Source of the DNA: Ruminococcaceae bacterium UBA1417
GTDB lineage: Bacteria; Bacillota; Clostridia; Oscillospirales; Acutalibacteraceae
Direction: 5' to 3'
Length of the DNA stretch: 21,883 nt
NCBI GenBank assembly: GCA_002305575.1
Contig: DBPP01000004.1
Location: 70,379 to 92,261 of the forward strand
A program made the position numbers and the translations under genes. The notes under the pieces were generated by a model. The model worked only from the letters and a program-made list of their open reading frames with translations. It ran no database searches and was not told the DNA's origin. Shown here in pieces: positions 1 through 7,657 of the stretch (the stretch's first letter is position 1; the number at the start of each line of letters is the position of its first letter).

Positions 1-26
1 CCCTTTGGCCACTCGGGAACTCCTCC
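1..26 (-). tRNA. tRNA-Ser, 5' portion only (runs off window)
   Basis: On the minus strand these bases read as the start of a tRNA: a 7-base acceptor strand GGAGGAG, two linker bases, then a D-arm with a CCC/GGG stem around a GAGTGGCCAAA loop. GAGTGGC in the D-loop after a GGAG acceptor is typical of bacterial tRNA-Ser. The anticodon lies outside the window, so the isotype rests on this 5' half; tRNA-Leu is the main alternative. A consensus promoter lies about 60 bases upstream. Confidence 0.7.
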
Positions 27-83
27 GTATTCATATCAACCGGCGAAAGAATTTCAGCCGCGTGTCATCCTGACACGAACAGT

Positions 84-112
84 ATTATACTGCACCAGCC
101 AAAAAAAGTCAA
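84..112 (-). promoter_or_regulatory. Sigma-A promoter for the leftward tRNA-Ser
   Basis: On the minus strand, -35 TTGACT (107-112) and a perfect -10 TATAAT (84-89) are separated by 17 bases. Transcription would start near 77. The leader includes a small perfect hairpin, GTGTCA-TCC-TGACAC (62-76), before the tRNA. Nothing else lies between this promoter and the tRNA. Confidence 0.8.
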
Positions 113-125
113 GTCAAAAATCGAA

Positions 126-175
126 AAAATGCGAAAAAAGAAGTGCAGGCCCAGGGGCTCTCCCTCTGCCTGCAC
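126..175 (-). terminator. Intrinsic terminator of the GH3 gene
   Basis: Reading the minus strand past the stop at 185, an 8-bp stem GTGCAGGC (168-175) pairs with GCCTGCAC (143-150) around a GC-rich loop that pairs further. It is followed by TTCTTTTTT and more T-rich sequence. This is a classic rho-independent terminator 10 bases after the stop codon. Confidence 0.85.
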
Positions 176-184
176 CAGCTCCAT

Positions 185-2461
185 TTATTCCGAAATCTGC
201 ACTTCCGCGTGCCAAACTGCCCTTCCACTCTCCTCAAGCATCAGGCGTACTGTCCCCGGCTCTACCGCAAACTGCATCTGCCGGTTCCACAGACCAAATG
301 CGTCGAAGCCCAGCTGCAGCGCAACGTTTTTTTCTTCGCCCGGCGCAAGATAAACCTTTTCAAACGCCTTGAGCGCCTTGATACGGCGCACCACACTGCC
401 GGAAAGCCCGCGCACATAGAGCTGCACCGTCGCCCAGGTCGGGTGCGCCGATGGATTGCGTACCGTACAGCGCACCGGCAACGTCTTTCCTGCGCGCAGA
501 TCGGCGGCGGAAATAGTCTGCGCACACGTCGCGACCTCCACCGCGGCCCCCATATAATGCAAGCCAAACCCAAACGGATACAGGGGTGACGCCTCGGTGT
601 CGCGGTACTGCATGGCCGCATAGGATGCGCGCGCATTGTAATACACCGGAAGCTGTCCCACGGCGCGGGGGATCGATACCGGCAGGCAGCCGGACGGCTC
701 CACGTCGCCGGTCAGCACCTCGGCGACGGCCTGTCCGCCCCACGGGCCCGGATAAAACGCCCACAACAGCGCGCTGCTCTTCTCCGAAATGGCCTGTACC
801 GCATGCGGACGGCCGGAGATCAGCACGGTCACAACCGGTTTTCCGACCGCAAAAATCGCTTCGGCCAGCGCATTCTGCGCGCCGGGCAATGCGAGATCGG
901 ACGCATCGACGCCCTCGCCGCAGTCCATTTGCAGACCCGAACCCGCAATCGCGGCGCCGTTTGTATCAAACACCGCCTCGCCCGCGAACCGACTCGACGA
1001 TCCACCGAGCACCAGAATCGCAAGATCGCTTTCCGCGGCGAGCTGCGCCGCTTGCGCAATGCCCCCCGTCTCGCCGCCGCAGACCGTACAGCCCTGCGCA
1101 AAGCGAACCGTGCAATTCTCGAGCGCATTCCGCAGGCCAGCCAACACCGTGATGCCGCTTCCCACTCGCTGCGGCGGCGTGTAGTCGCCGAGCTGGTGGT
1201 AGATGGCATCCGCATTCGGGCCAATCACCGCGACGCGCCGCGGTTTTTTCACATCGAGCGGCAAAATGCCGTCGTTTTTGAGCAGTACGACGGATTGCCG
1301 TGCAATTTCCAGACTCTGTGGATAGGCATCCCCTGTGAACGCGGAGAGCGTCTTCTCCTCGAGATAGGGATGTTCAAACAGCCCGCGCGCAAATTTCAAT
1401 TCGAGTACGCGCAGCACCGCGCGGTCGAGAATTTCTTCTGAAACAAGCCCGCGCGTCACGGCTTCCTCGAGGTGTGCGAAGCCTTCGTCCCAGAGGCTGA
1501 CGTCGACGCCGGCGGAAAGCGCATACGCGCCGTTTGCCGCGGCATCGCCGTTTGTCAGCACGCCGAGCCGGTCCACCGCACAGCCGTCGGCCATGACTAT
1601 GCCGTCAAAGCCCATCTCACCGCGCAGCACATCCTGCAAAAGCCACGCGTTCGCATGGCATGGCACGCCGTCGATCTCGTTGTACGCGGCCATGACGCCT
1701 TTCGCACCGGCCTTCGCCGCGGCAGCCATCGGCGGCAGATGGATTTCCCGCAGCTCCCGCTCGCCGATACGCGCGGCGCTCGCGTTGACGCCACCGGTTG
1801 TCTCGCCCTGCGCACAGAAATGCTTGGCAAGCGCCTCCACCCCGCTGGAAACGCAGCCCTTTACGGCCGCTTCGGCATTTCTCGCACACAGGTACGGATC
1901 CTCCCCGTAGCACTCCTCGCTGCGCCCCCAGCGCGGGTCGCGCAGCACATCGAGCATGGAAATCAGCGCGAGATCCACGCCCATTTCGTGCAACTGTTTG
2001 CCGACAACGTTGAACGCGTCTTCCACCAGCGCCGGACTCCACGCAGCGCCCATCGCAAGGTTGACGGGCAGCAGATAGCCGTCCAGCGCCTGATGGCCGT
2101 GTGGGCACTCCGTGCTCAGCAGCATTGGAATACCGAAGCGCGAATGCTCGAGCACATACTTCTGGGCGAGATTGTAGGCGCGAATTGCTGTGTTTCCCAC
2201 CAGGCCGGTGGAAAAATCCTTGTCCGCCCATGGGTCTGCGCGGTACAGACCGTAAAGCACGCCGAGTCCGCCCCAGCGCTCCACCTCGTTTTTAAAGTTT
2301 TCCGAAAGCTCGACCTTCTCGCCCGACCGCGTATAACTCTGAAACCCGTACAATTTCTGGTTGAGTTGCCCGACCTTTTCGCGCAGCGTCAACCGGCCGA
2401 GCAGATCCTCGGCGCGCACCTTCGGAGGAAGTGTGCTGTCCCGAAATTTTTCGTCTGCCAT
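185..2461 (-). CDS. Glycoside hydrolase family 3 beta-glycosidase
   Basis: Predicted GH3 enzyme of 758 residues, probably a beta-glucosidase or beta-xylosidase acting on short oligosaccharides in the cytoplasm, since no signal peptide is visible. The N-terminal TIM barrel shows RDPRWGRSEECYGEDP (about 175-190), the KH pair of ALAKHF (K213, H214) and the nucleophile region GFDGIVMADG with Asp292. The GH3 C-terminal domain begins near VVLLKNDGILPL. A fibronectin-III-like tail (VQLYVRGLSGS) closes the protein. The start at 2461 is chosen because GGAGAG sits 7 bases upstream; the frame is open further upstream, but those starts lie beyond the predicted -10 box. It is divergent from the radical SAM gene. 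Family assignment is secure; the exact sugar is not readable from sequence. Confidence 0.93.
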   Translation of the reverse strand: MADEKFRDSTLPPKVRAEDLLGRLTLREKVGQLNQKLYGFQSYTRSGEKVELSENFKNEVERWGGLGVLYGLYRADPWADKDFSTGLVGNTAIRAYNLAQKYVLEHSRFGIPMLLSTECPHGHQALDGYLLPVNLAMGAAWSPALVEDAFNVVGKQLHEMGVDLALISMLDVLRDPRWGRSEECYGEDPYLCARNAEAAVKGCVSSGVEALAKHFCAQGETTGGVNASAARIGERELREIHLPPMAAAAKAGAKGVMAAYNEIDGVPCHANAWLLQDVLRGEMGFDGIVMADGCAVDRLGVLTNGDAAANGAYALSAGVDVSLWDEGFAHLEEAVTRGLVSEEILDRAVLRVLELKFARGLFEHPYLEEKTLSAFTGDAYPQSLEIARQSVVLLKNDGILPLDVKKPRRVAVIGPNADAIYHQLGDYTPPQRVGSGITVLAGLRNALENCTVRFAQGCTVCGGETGGIAQAAQLAAESDLAILVLGGSSSRFAGEAVFDTNGAAIAGSGLQMDCGEGVDASDLALPGAQNALAEAIFAVGKPVVTVLISGRPHAVQAISEKSSALLWAFYPGPWGGQAVAEVLTGDVEPSGCLPVSIPRAVGQLPVYYNARASYAAMQYRDTEASPLYPFGFGLHYMGAAVEVATCAQTISAADLRAGKTLPVRCTVRNPSAHPTWATVQLYVRGLSGSVVRRIKALKAFEKVYLAPGEEKNVALQLGFDAFGLWNRQMQFAVEPGTVRLMLEESGRAVWHAEVQISE

Positions 2462-2525
2462 CTGATTTCTCTCCATTCTTCCCGTTCTCGGCGTGCGTTC
2501 AACCCACACGCCTTTATGCCGCTTT

Positions 2526-2554
2526 AGCATAGCACAATTGCGCGCCGAATGCAA
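2526..2554 (-). promoter_or_regulatory. Promoter of the GH3 gene
   Basis: On the minus strand, -35 TTGCAT (2549-2554) and -10 TATGCT (2526-2531) are separated by 17 bases. The predicted transcript starts near 2519, giving a leader of about 58 bases before the ATG at 2461. Confidence 0.6.
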
Positions 2555-2558
2555 TCCA

Positions 2559-2590
2559 TTGTTTCTTTTCTTTTGCGTCTGTGGTATACT
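2559..2590 (+). promoter_or_regulatory. Extended -10 promoter of the radical SAM gene
   Basis: An extended -10, TGG-TATACT (2582-2590), is preceded by a weakly spaced -35-like TTGTTT (2559-2564, 20-bp spacer). Transcription would start near 2597, almost on the in-frame ATG at 2598. That argues for the ATG at 2646 as the true start. The -35 hexamers of the two divergent promoters are only a few bases apart. Confidence 0.6.
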
Positions 2591-2645
2591 ACATGTAATG
2601 TATAAAATTGAACCACACGAAATTCACGAAAAGTTGGGAAACTCT

Positions 2646-4574
2646 ATGGACAGAAGCAAATTTCTTCCCGTGTCGAGAGCGGACATGGACGCCCGCGGCG
2701 TCGGGCAACTCGATTTCGTTTACATCAGCGGCGACGCCTACGTCGATCACCCTTCCTTCGGCACAGCGATCATTTCCCGCGTGCTTGAGGCCAACGGCTT
2801 TACGGTGGGCATCATTGCACAGCCGGATTGGCGCGACCCAGCGAGCATCACGGTCCTCGGCGAGCCGAAGCTCGGCTTTCTCGTCTCCGCCGGCAATATG
2901 GACTCGATGGTCAACCACTACTCGGTCTCGAAGAAGCGCCGTCGCACAGACGCCTACTCCCCCGGCGGCCAAATGGGTCTGCGGCCGGATTACGCCGCCG
3001 TCGTCTACGCGAACCTGATTCGGCGCACCTATAAAAAAGTGCCGATCATTCTGGGCGGTATCGAAGCGAGCCTGCGCCGCCTCGCCCACTACGACTATTG
3101 GTCGGATCGCATGAAGCGCTCCATCCTGCTCGATTCAGGCGCGGATCTGATTTCCTACGGCATGGGAGAAAGATCGATCGTGGAGATCGCCGAGGCGCTG
3201 CGCAGCGGCATCCCGGTGCAGGACATCACCTTTGTGCGCGGCACGGTGTACAAAACATCTGTGCCGCCGGACGCGCCGGACACGATCCGCTTGCCGGGCT
3301 TCGACAAGGTTTCGACAAGCAAGGAACTCTATGCCAAAAGCTTTTACCGCCAGTACAGGAACACGGATCCGTTCGCGGCTAAAACGCTTGTGGAGCCGTA
3401 CCCGGCGGACCATCTCTTTCTGGTACAGAATCCGCCGCAAAAGCCGCTTTCGACCGAAGAGATGGACGCGGTCTATGCGCTGCCGTACGCCCGCACCTAC
3501 CACCCGGATTACGAAGCAGCCGGCGGCATCCCAGCCATTGAAGAGGTGCGGTTCAGCCTTACAAGCTGTCGCGGCTGTTTCGGCGCCTGCAACTTCTGTG
3601 CGTTGACATTCCATCAGGGGCGCATCATCCAGACGCGCAGCCACGAATCACTGCTCGAAGAAGCACGGTTGATGACACAGGAGCCGGATTTTAAAGGGTA
3701 TATTCACGACGTCGGCGGTCCCACGGCCAATTTCCGCCAGCCAGCCTGCAAAAAGCAGCTCAAACACGGCGCCTGCCCGAACCGGCAGTGTCTCTTTCCG
3801 GAACCGTGCCCGAACATGGAAATCGACCACAGCGATTATGTGGCGCTGCTGCGCAAGCTGCGCGCGCTGCCAAAGGTGAAGAAGGTTTTCATCCGCTCCG
3901 GCATCCGCTTTGACTATTTGATTCGCGACAAGGACGAGACGTTTTTCCGAGAGCTGGTCAAATACCATGTCAGCGGCCAACTGAAGGTGGCGCCGGAACA
4001 TGTCTCGGACGACGTACTGCGCATGATGGGCAAGCCGCAAAACAGTGTGTTCCGCCGCTTCGCCAAGCGTTACAGAGAGCTGAACGCCGAAATGCACCTC
4101 GACCAGTACCTTGTACCGTATCTGATGTCTTCGCATCCGGGCTCAACGCTGCAGGACGCCATTCAGCTTGCGGAATACCTGCGCGAACTCGGCTACATGC
4201 CCGAACAGGTGCAGGATTTCTACCCGACCCCATCGACGATTTCCACCTGCATGTACTACACCGGACTGGACCCCCGCACAATGAAGCCGGTCTATGTGGC
4301 ACGTGACCCGCACGAAAAGGCCATGCAACGCGCGCTGATTCAGTACCGTGATCCCAAAAACTACGAGCTCGTAACGGAAGCGCTCCTCAAAGCCGGACGG
4401 CGTGATCTCATCGGTACCGGTCCGAAGTGCCTGTTACGCCCGCGCCACGGTGACACCCGGTTTTTACCAAAGTCCACCGCCCCAACCAAGCGAACGGACA
4501 AACGGAAGGGCGCGCCCACCAGCCGGCGTTGGGATGGCAACACCTTTGGCCGTTCCTCGAAAGGGAGAAAATAA
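2646..4574 (+). CDS. YgiQ family radical SAM protein
   Basis: A 642-residue member of the YgiQ/UPF0313 radical SAM family, of unknown physiological reaction. The N-terminal domain reads FLPVSRADMDARGVGQLDF, then GDAYVDHPSFGTAIISRVLE, which are family signatures. The 4Fe-4S cluster motif CFGACNFC (Cx3Cx2C; C311, C315, C318) lies in SLTSCRGCFGACNFCAL. A Cys-rich stretch follows (KQLKHGACPNRQCLFPEPCPN). The C-terminal tail is basic and low-complexity (TKRTDKRKGAPTSRR). The start at 2646 matches the usual N-terminus of the family, with GGGA 6 bases upstream; an upstream in-frame ATG (2598) coincides with the predicted transcription start. It is monocistronic, ending in a hairpin before the tRNA. 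Confidence 0.93.
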   Translation: MDRSKFLPVSRADMDARGVGQLDFVYISGDAYVDHPSFGTAIISRVLEANGFTVGIIAQPDWRDPASITVLGEPKLGFLVSAGNMDSMVNHYSVSKKRRRTDAYSPGGQMGLRPDYAAVVYANLIRRTYKKVPIILGGIEASLRRLAHYDYWSDRMKRSILLDSGADLISYGMGERSIVEIAEALRSGIPVQDITFVRGTVYKTSVPPDAPDTIRLPGFDKVSTSKELYAKSFYRQYRNTDPFAAKTLVEPYPADHLFLVQNPPQKPLSTEEMDAVYALPYARTYHPDYEAAGGIPAIEEVRFSLTSCRGCFGACNFCALTFHQGRIIQTRSHESLLEEARLMTQEPDFKGYIHDVGGPTANFRQPACKKQLKHGACPNRQCLFPEPCPNMEIDHSDYVALLRKLRALPKVKKVFIRSGIRFDYLIRDKDETFFRELVKYHVSGQLKVAPEHVSDDVLRMMGKPQNSVFRRFAKRYRELNAEMHLDQYLVPYLMSSHPGSTLQDAIQLAEYLRELGYMPEQVQDFYPTPSTISTCMYYTGLDPRTMKPVYVARDPHEKAMQRALIQYRDPKNYELVTEALLKAGRRDLIGTGPKCLLRPRHGDTRFLPKSTAPTKRTDKRKGAPTSRRWDGNTFGRSSKGRK

Positions 4575-4588
4575 ACGGAAGACAGAAA

Positions 4589-4636
4589 CAGCGCAGTTTT
4601 CGGCAGCTTTTGCCGCATCTGCGCTGTCCGTTTTCC
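4589..4636 (+). terminator. Terminator after the radical SAM gene
   Basis: A 9-bp stem ACAGCGCAG pairs with CTGCGCTGT and encloses a second small hairpin (CGGCA...TGCCG). It is followed by CCGTTTTCCT. The T-tract is modest, so efficiency is uncertain, but it is correctly placed about 15 bases after the stop codon. Confidence 0.65.
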
Positions 4637-4684
4637 TAGAAAAAGCATTTTCAAAAAAATATTTTACTTTTTTTAAAAAAAGGC

Positions 4685-4713
4685 TTGCATTTTCAATATG
4701 TCCGTAGTATAAT
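4685..4713 (+). promoter_or_regulatory. Promoter of tRNA-fMet
   Basis: -35 TTGCAT (4685-4690), 17-bp spacer, perfect -10 TATAAT (4708-4713), set in a strongly AT-rich upstream stretch resembling an UP element (4640-4684). The mature tRNA begins 28 bases after the -10. Confidence 0.8.
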
Positions 4714-4740
4714 AATTAAGCACTTGAGAAGTGAATATAT

Positions 4741-4817
<77 letters not shown>

Positions 4818-4820
4818 AAG

Positions 4821-4850
4821 ACCCCAGGTTTTATTACCTGGGGTTTTCTC
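4821..4850 (+). terminator. Terminator after tRNA-fMet (island-supplied)
   Basis: ACCCCAGGT (4821-4829) pairs perfectly with ACCTGGGGT (4836-4844), followed by TTTCTCTTGCCTTTTT. It lies 4 bases past the CCA and inside the island, so it replaces the chromosomal terminator now found at 11611-11643. Confidence 0.85.
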
Positions 4851-4947
4851 TTGCCTTTTTGTGGGATACTGCCAGTACACTTCCCGAATTCAGCGGTATC
4901 TATTGTGTAAATAGCACTGTTTTTCCTGGAAAATCGACAGCAGAAGG

Positions 4948-4982
4948 CCACTTCCGAGCCCTCCGGCTCCGGGGTGGTTTTT
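4948..4982 (+). terminator. Second terminator-like hairpin at island left end
   Basis: CCACTTCCGAGCC (4948-4960) pairs with GGCTCCGGGGTGG (4965-4977) over 12 of 13 positions, counting G-U pairs, with a CTCC loop and a following T5 tract plus TTTCTTTTT. It probably insulates the island from tRNA readthrough. Confidence 0.75.
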
Positions 4983-4998
4983 GCTTTCTTTTTGGAGC

Positions 4999-5020
4999 TG
5001 ACCCACTTTTGACCCATTTT
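4999..5020 (+). repeat. Tandem TGACCCA repeats inside attL
   Basis: Two contiguous 11-bp copies, TGACCCACTTT and TGACCCATTTT. A third, inverted, GGGTCA lies at 5037-5042. Three related copies occur near the other end (11403-11434) in the same orientation. Position and iteration suit arm-type binding sites of the integrase; this role is inferred. Confidence 0.65.
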
Positions 5021-5199
5021 GGTTTGGCCGGAATCCGGGTCAAATTCTGGAGTGGATACCGTTGGATCGGATCGGCGGTCTGGTTTTTGTCCAGCCAGAC
5101 GGTTTCTCTCCGATAGTTTCAAACCTGTCTGCTGTGGGCTGTCCTACCACCTCTTCGATCTAATGTTATGGCCTTCGAGAAATTGGCTAGGGTGTCATT

Positions 5200-5424
5200 T
5201 CATTGGGAAGAGCCACCCGGAAACTCTATGGCTCCCATCTCTTCCTGCAATTCTCTTTTTGCCGTGTCCAGAATTTGTTCCCCCGGTTCCCAGTGACCGC
5301 CGGGAAGTTCATAGGTGTCTCTCTCCCGGTGTTTGCAAAATACCCGCTTCCCGTTGTGTCGGGCTATGATTACCGCAAACCGGATCCGTTCGTCATCCAC
5401 TTGTTCATAAAAATTCACTTTCAT
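5200..5424 (-). pseudogene. Nudix hydrolase, C-terminally truncated
   Basis: The product (about 74 residues) starts MKVNFYEQVDDERIRFAVI and contains a complete Nudix box: GHWEPGE, then QILDTAK, then RELQEEMGA, matching Gx5Ex7REUxEExGU. Nudix proteins hydrolyse nucleoside diphosphates linked to another moiety. The frame ends about ten residues after the box (FPGGSSQ), whereas family members usually run 130-160 residues, so the second half of the fold is missing. The start at 5424 has GAGGTG 6 bases upstream; a GTG at 5433 is the alternative. It retains a good promoter. It is most likely a remnant left by a deletion in the island. Confidence 0.8.
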
Positions 5425-5471
5425 TTGGGGCACCTCACAACACCTCTTTTGTGTCTCTTAATTTAATCTTT

Positions 5472-5495
5472 ATTGTACCAAATATTGTACCAAAG
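5472..5495. repeat. 12-bp tandem repeat over the Nudix promoter
   Basis: ATTGTACCAAAT is followed directly by ATTGTACCAAAG, differing at one base. On the minus strand each copy contains TTGGTACAAT, so the -10 element of the Nudix promoter is duplicated. Confidence 0.7.
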
Positions 5496-5512
5496 TTTCC
5501 CTTCCCCAGCAA
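5484..5512 (-). promoter_or_regulatory. Promoter of the Nudix remnant
   Basis: On the minus strand, -35 TTGCTG (5507-5512), 17-bp spacer and extended -10 TGG-TACAAT (-10 at 5484-5489). A second TACAAT (5472-5477) lies 12 bases downstream within the tandem repeat. Confidence 0.6.
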
Positions 5513-5583
5513 GGGCAGGGAAACCGGACTCTTTTTCTGTATGCAGCGTACAAAAAAATTGCCGGGATAAACTGCCATATGCC

Positions 5584-5612
5584 TTGACAGAGGCAGGAAA
5601 AACCTGTATAAT
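5584..5612 (+). promoter_or_regulatory. Consensus promoter of the ATP-grasp operon, with operator-like repeats
   Basis: Perfect -35 TTGACA (5584-5589), 17-bp spacer and perfect -10 TATAAT (5607-5612). Two inverted repeats overlap it: GCCT-N6-AGGC centred on the -35 (5581-5594) and CAGG-AAAAA-CCTG filling the spacer just before the -10 (5594-5606). A promoter this strong with symmetrical elements in its core probably needs a repressor; none is encoded in the island. Confidence 0.85.
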
Positions 5613-5627
5613 ATTTTCCATAATTTT

Positions 5628-5674
5628 ACGCAGGACGAGGGTGTCTGATGGATACTCCCGTCCTGCGTTTTTTT
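5628..5674 (+). terminator. Leader terminator (possible attenuator) before the operon
   Basis: ACGCAGGACG (5628-5637) pairs perfectly with CGTCCTGCGT (5659-5668). The inner bases GTGTC/GATAC extend the stem around a TGATG loop, and seven T residues follow. It begins about 9 bases after the predicted transcription start and ends about 18 bases before the first gene's ATG, so transcripts must read through it to express the operon. An antiterminator partner is not obvious. Alternatively it ends a short independent RNA of about 55 nt. Confidence 0.8.
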
Positions 5675-5691
5675 GTTAGGATGGTGAGTCT

Positions 5692-7004
5692 ATGGATAGT
5701 ATGGTTCGTCACAAAGAACAAATTAACCGGCAGTTGGCCCGGTATGGGGTAAAATTCGGTATTTATAAGGACGGTGTCTTTCACGAGCGTCTGTTCCCCT
5801 ACGATCCTATCCCCCGCATCATTACCGCTGAGGAGTGGGATCTGCTGGAGCGAGGGCTGCGGCAGCGGGTGGATACTCTGAACCTCTTTTGCGGGATATT
5901 TATGGCCCCAAGCGCATTCTGGCAGACGGCACGATACCGGAGGATTTTTTCTACCGCTCGCCTGGATATCTGCCTGCATGCGAGGGGATCACGCCGGTTG
6001 GGGGCGTCTACAGCCACATCAGCGGCATCGACTTGGTAAAAGGAAAAGATAACACGTGGTATATTTTGGAGGATAACCTCCGCATCCCCTCCGGCGCCTC
6101 CTACCCCCTGATCGCCCGGAATCTGTGCCGGCGGTGCAGCCCGGAAACCTTCCGTCACAACAAGGTGATGGACAATCGCAACTACGGGCAGCTGCTCCGA
6201 AAGACCATGGACAGTGTCAACACCGGTGGAATCAACGTGGTGTTCACCCCCGGCCGTTACAACGCCGCCTACTTTGAACACTCCTATCTGGCTGAGCAGG
6301 CGGGGGCCGCCCTGGCAGAGGCCGCCGATCTGTATGTGAGAGACTGCGCCCTGTATTACCGCTCCACCCATGGAGACCAGCGGGTAGGCGCCATCTATCG
6401 GCGGGTATCTGATGAGTACATGGACCCTCTGACCTTTGAGCCCACCTCTCTCATCGGCATTCCAAATCTGATGGCAGCCTATCGCTCAGGCAATGTGGCG
6501 GTACTCAACGCTTTTGGCAACGGGGTAGCCGATGACAAGGGCATCTACTATTTCGTTCCCAAAATGATCCGTTACTACCTGGGGCAAGAGCCAATCCTCC
6601 AGAATGCGCCCACCTATCTGCCATTCTATCCTGACGACCGCAAATACGTGCTGGAACACCTGGATTCCCTGGTGATCAAGGATGTGGCGGAAGCCGGAGG
6701 CTATGGGGTGCTTTTTGGCAGCCGACTGACCCGGCAGGAACTGACAGACCTCAGGGACACCATTCTAGCCCAGCCCCGGCGGTTCATTGCCCAGGATGTC
6801 ATTGATTTTCAGGATCTTTCTATTCTGGAGGGAGAACATCAGGTGGAGCGGAAAGCCGACCTGCGGGCCTTTGTACTCACAGGCGCCGAGGAAACCATCG
6901 TGTGGCCCAGCGGGCTGACCCGTTTTTCTCGAAATCCCGATAGTTTTATTGTAAATTCTTCCCAGGGAGGAGGTTTCAAGGACACATGGATACTATTACC
7001 CTGA
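5692..7004 (+). pseudogene. Circularly permuted ATP-grasp protein, frame split by 1-nt deletion
   Basis: Belongs to the circularly permuted ATP-grasp family (COG2308, DUF404/DUF407), predicted to ligate an amine to a carboxylate using ATP. The first frame (5692 onward) gives MDSMVRHKEQINRQLARYGV to QRVDTLNLF, about 66 residues. The rest (DIYGPKRILADG, SPGYLPACEGITPVGG, WYILEDNLRIPSG, to GGGFKDTWILLP) is in the -1 frame. The break is at CTCTTTTGCGGG (5885-5896): one extra T in the T4 run (5887-5890) would restore NLFLRDIYGPKRIL and a protein of about 437 residues. No slippery heptamer fits the zero frame, so programmed shifting is unlikely. It is either a true inactivating deletion or an assembly error; everything downstream is intact. 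An ATG at 5835 in the second frame could give only a fragment. Confidence 0.88.
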
Positions 7005-7657
7005 GTAAACAAAACCGGCTTTTCTGGCTGGGGCGGTACAGTGAACGGGTGTACAGTTCCATCCAGGTGATGATGGCGGACTATGATGACCTGATCGACG
7101 GAGCAGGAATGGATTACCGTAGTTTCTGCCGCAAAATGGGCATTCCCTGCATCTATGAAGGCAGTGAGGATTTTTTCCGCCGGTACTTATTTGACAGCCA
7201 GAACCCGCACTCCGTCTATGCTTCGGTGGAGGCTATGCTGGGCAACGGCATGGTACTGCGGGAGACCATCGGTTCCCCCACCCTGTCATACCTGCAGATG
7301 GCCCATAGCGCCATGGAGCTGGCCGCCCGCAGCGAATCCCCTGCGGTGGAGCTACAATGGGTGCTGGACGACATTATGGCTTTCCGGGGTAGCTTTGACG
7401 ACGCAGTCGAGGAGGAGTCTGCACGGAACATCACCAAAACCGGCGGCATGATCGAGCGCCTGAGCCTGATGCTCCGGTTGGACTGGCATCCCGAACGCCT
7501 GAAGCAGGAGCTGCAAAAGCTACTGAACCGACTCTATAAAACCGAACTCTCTCCCCAGCCAGAAGCCCTGCAAACCATTGCCAACCAGGCCCTGGTAGAA
7601 CGCTGTACAGACCGGGTTGCACTGCTCAACAGCATTGAAAGCCTGTTTTGTATATGA
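6986..7657 (+). CDS. Alpha-E domain protein
   Basis: A 223-residue, mostly alpha-helical protein of the alpha-E family (COG2307, DUF403). The start MDTITLSKQNRLFWLGRYSERV is a family hallmark: the NRLFWLGRYSER motif recurs across homologues. Its biochemical role is not established; it is nearly always encoded beside circularly permuted ATP-grasp and transglutaminase genes, so a scaffold or substrate-handling role is likely. It overlaps the end of the ATP-grasp gene by 19 bp and the next gene by 4 bp, implying translational coupling. GGGAGGAGG lies about 12 bases upstream of the ATG. Length is below the roughly 310 residues of many members, with no internal break visible. Confidence 0.88.
   Translation: MDTITLSKQNRLFWLGRYSERVYSSIQVMMADYDDLIDGAGMDYRSFCRKMGIPCIYEGSEDFFRRYLFDSQNPHSVYASVEAMLGNGMVLRETIGSPTLSYLQMAHSAMELAARSESPAVELQWVLDDIMAFRGSFDDAVEEESARNITKTGGMIERLSLMLRLDWHPERLKQELQKLLNRLYKTELSPQPEALQTIANQALVERCTDRVALLNSIESLFCI

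Larger units (their letters stand above)
4818..5199. other. Left end of island, no gene found
   Basis: No convincing coding sequence. The stretch holds two terminator hairpins (4821-4850 and 4948-4982), a tandem pair of TGACCCA repeats (4999-5020) and an inverted GGGTCA (5037-5042). A minus-strand open frame across it has no ribosome site and is partly the antisense of the tRNA, so it is not called. Confidence 0.6.

Noticed and set aside
1472..2527. Long open frame opposite the GH3 gene (351 codons)
   Set aside because: It is the antisense of a well-supported GH3 gene in GC-rich DNA, with no domain and no ribosome site.
5887..5890. Programmed -1 frameshift in the ATP-grasp gene
   Set aside because: The zero-frame codons CTC TTT TGC do not form a canonical slippery heptamer, and I saw no clear stimulatory stem directly downstream; a deletion is the simpler reading.
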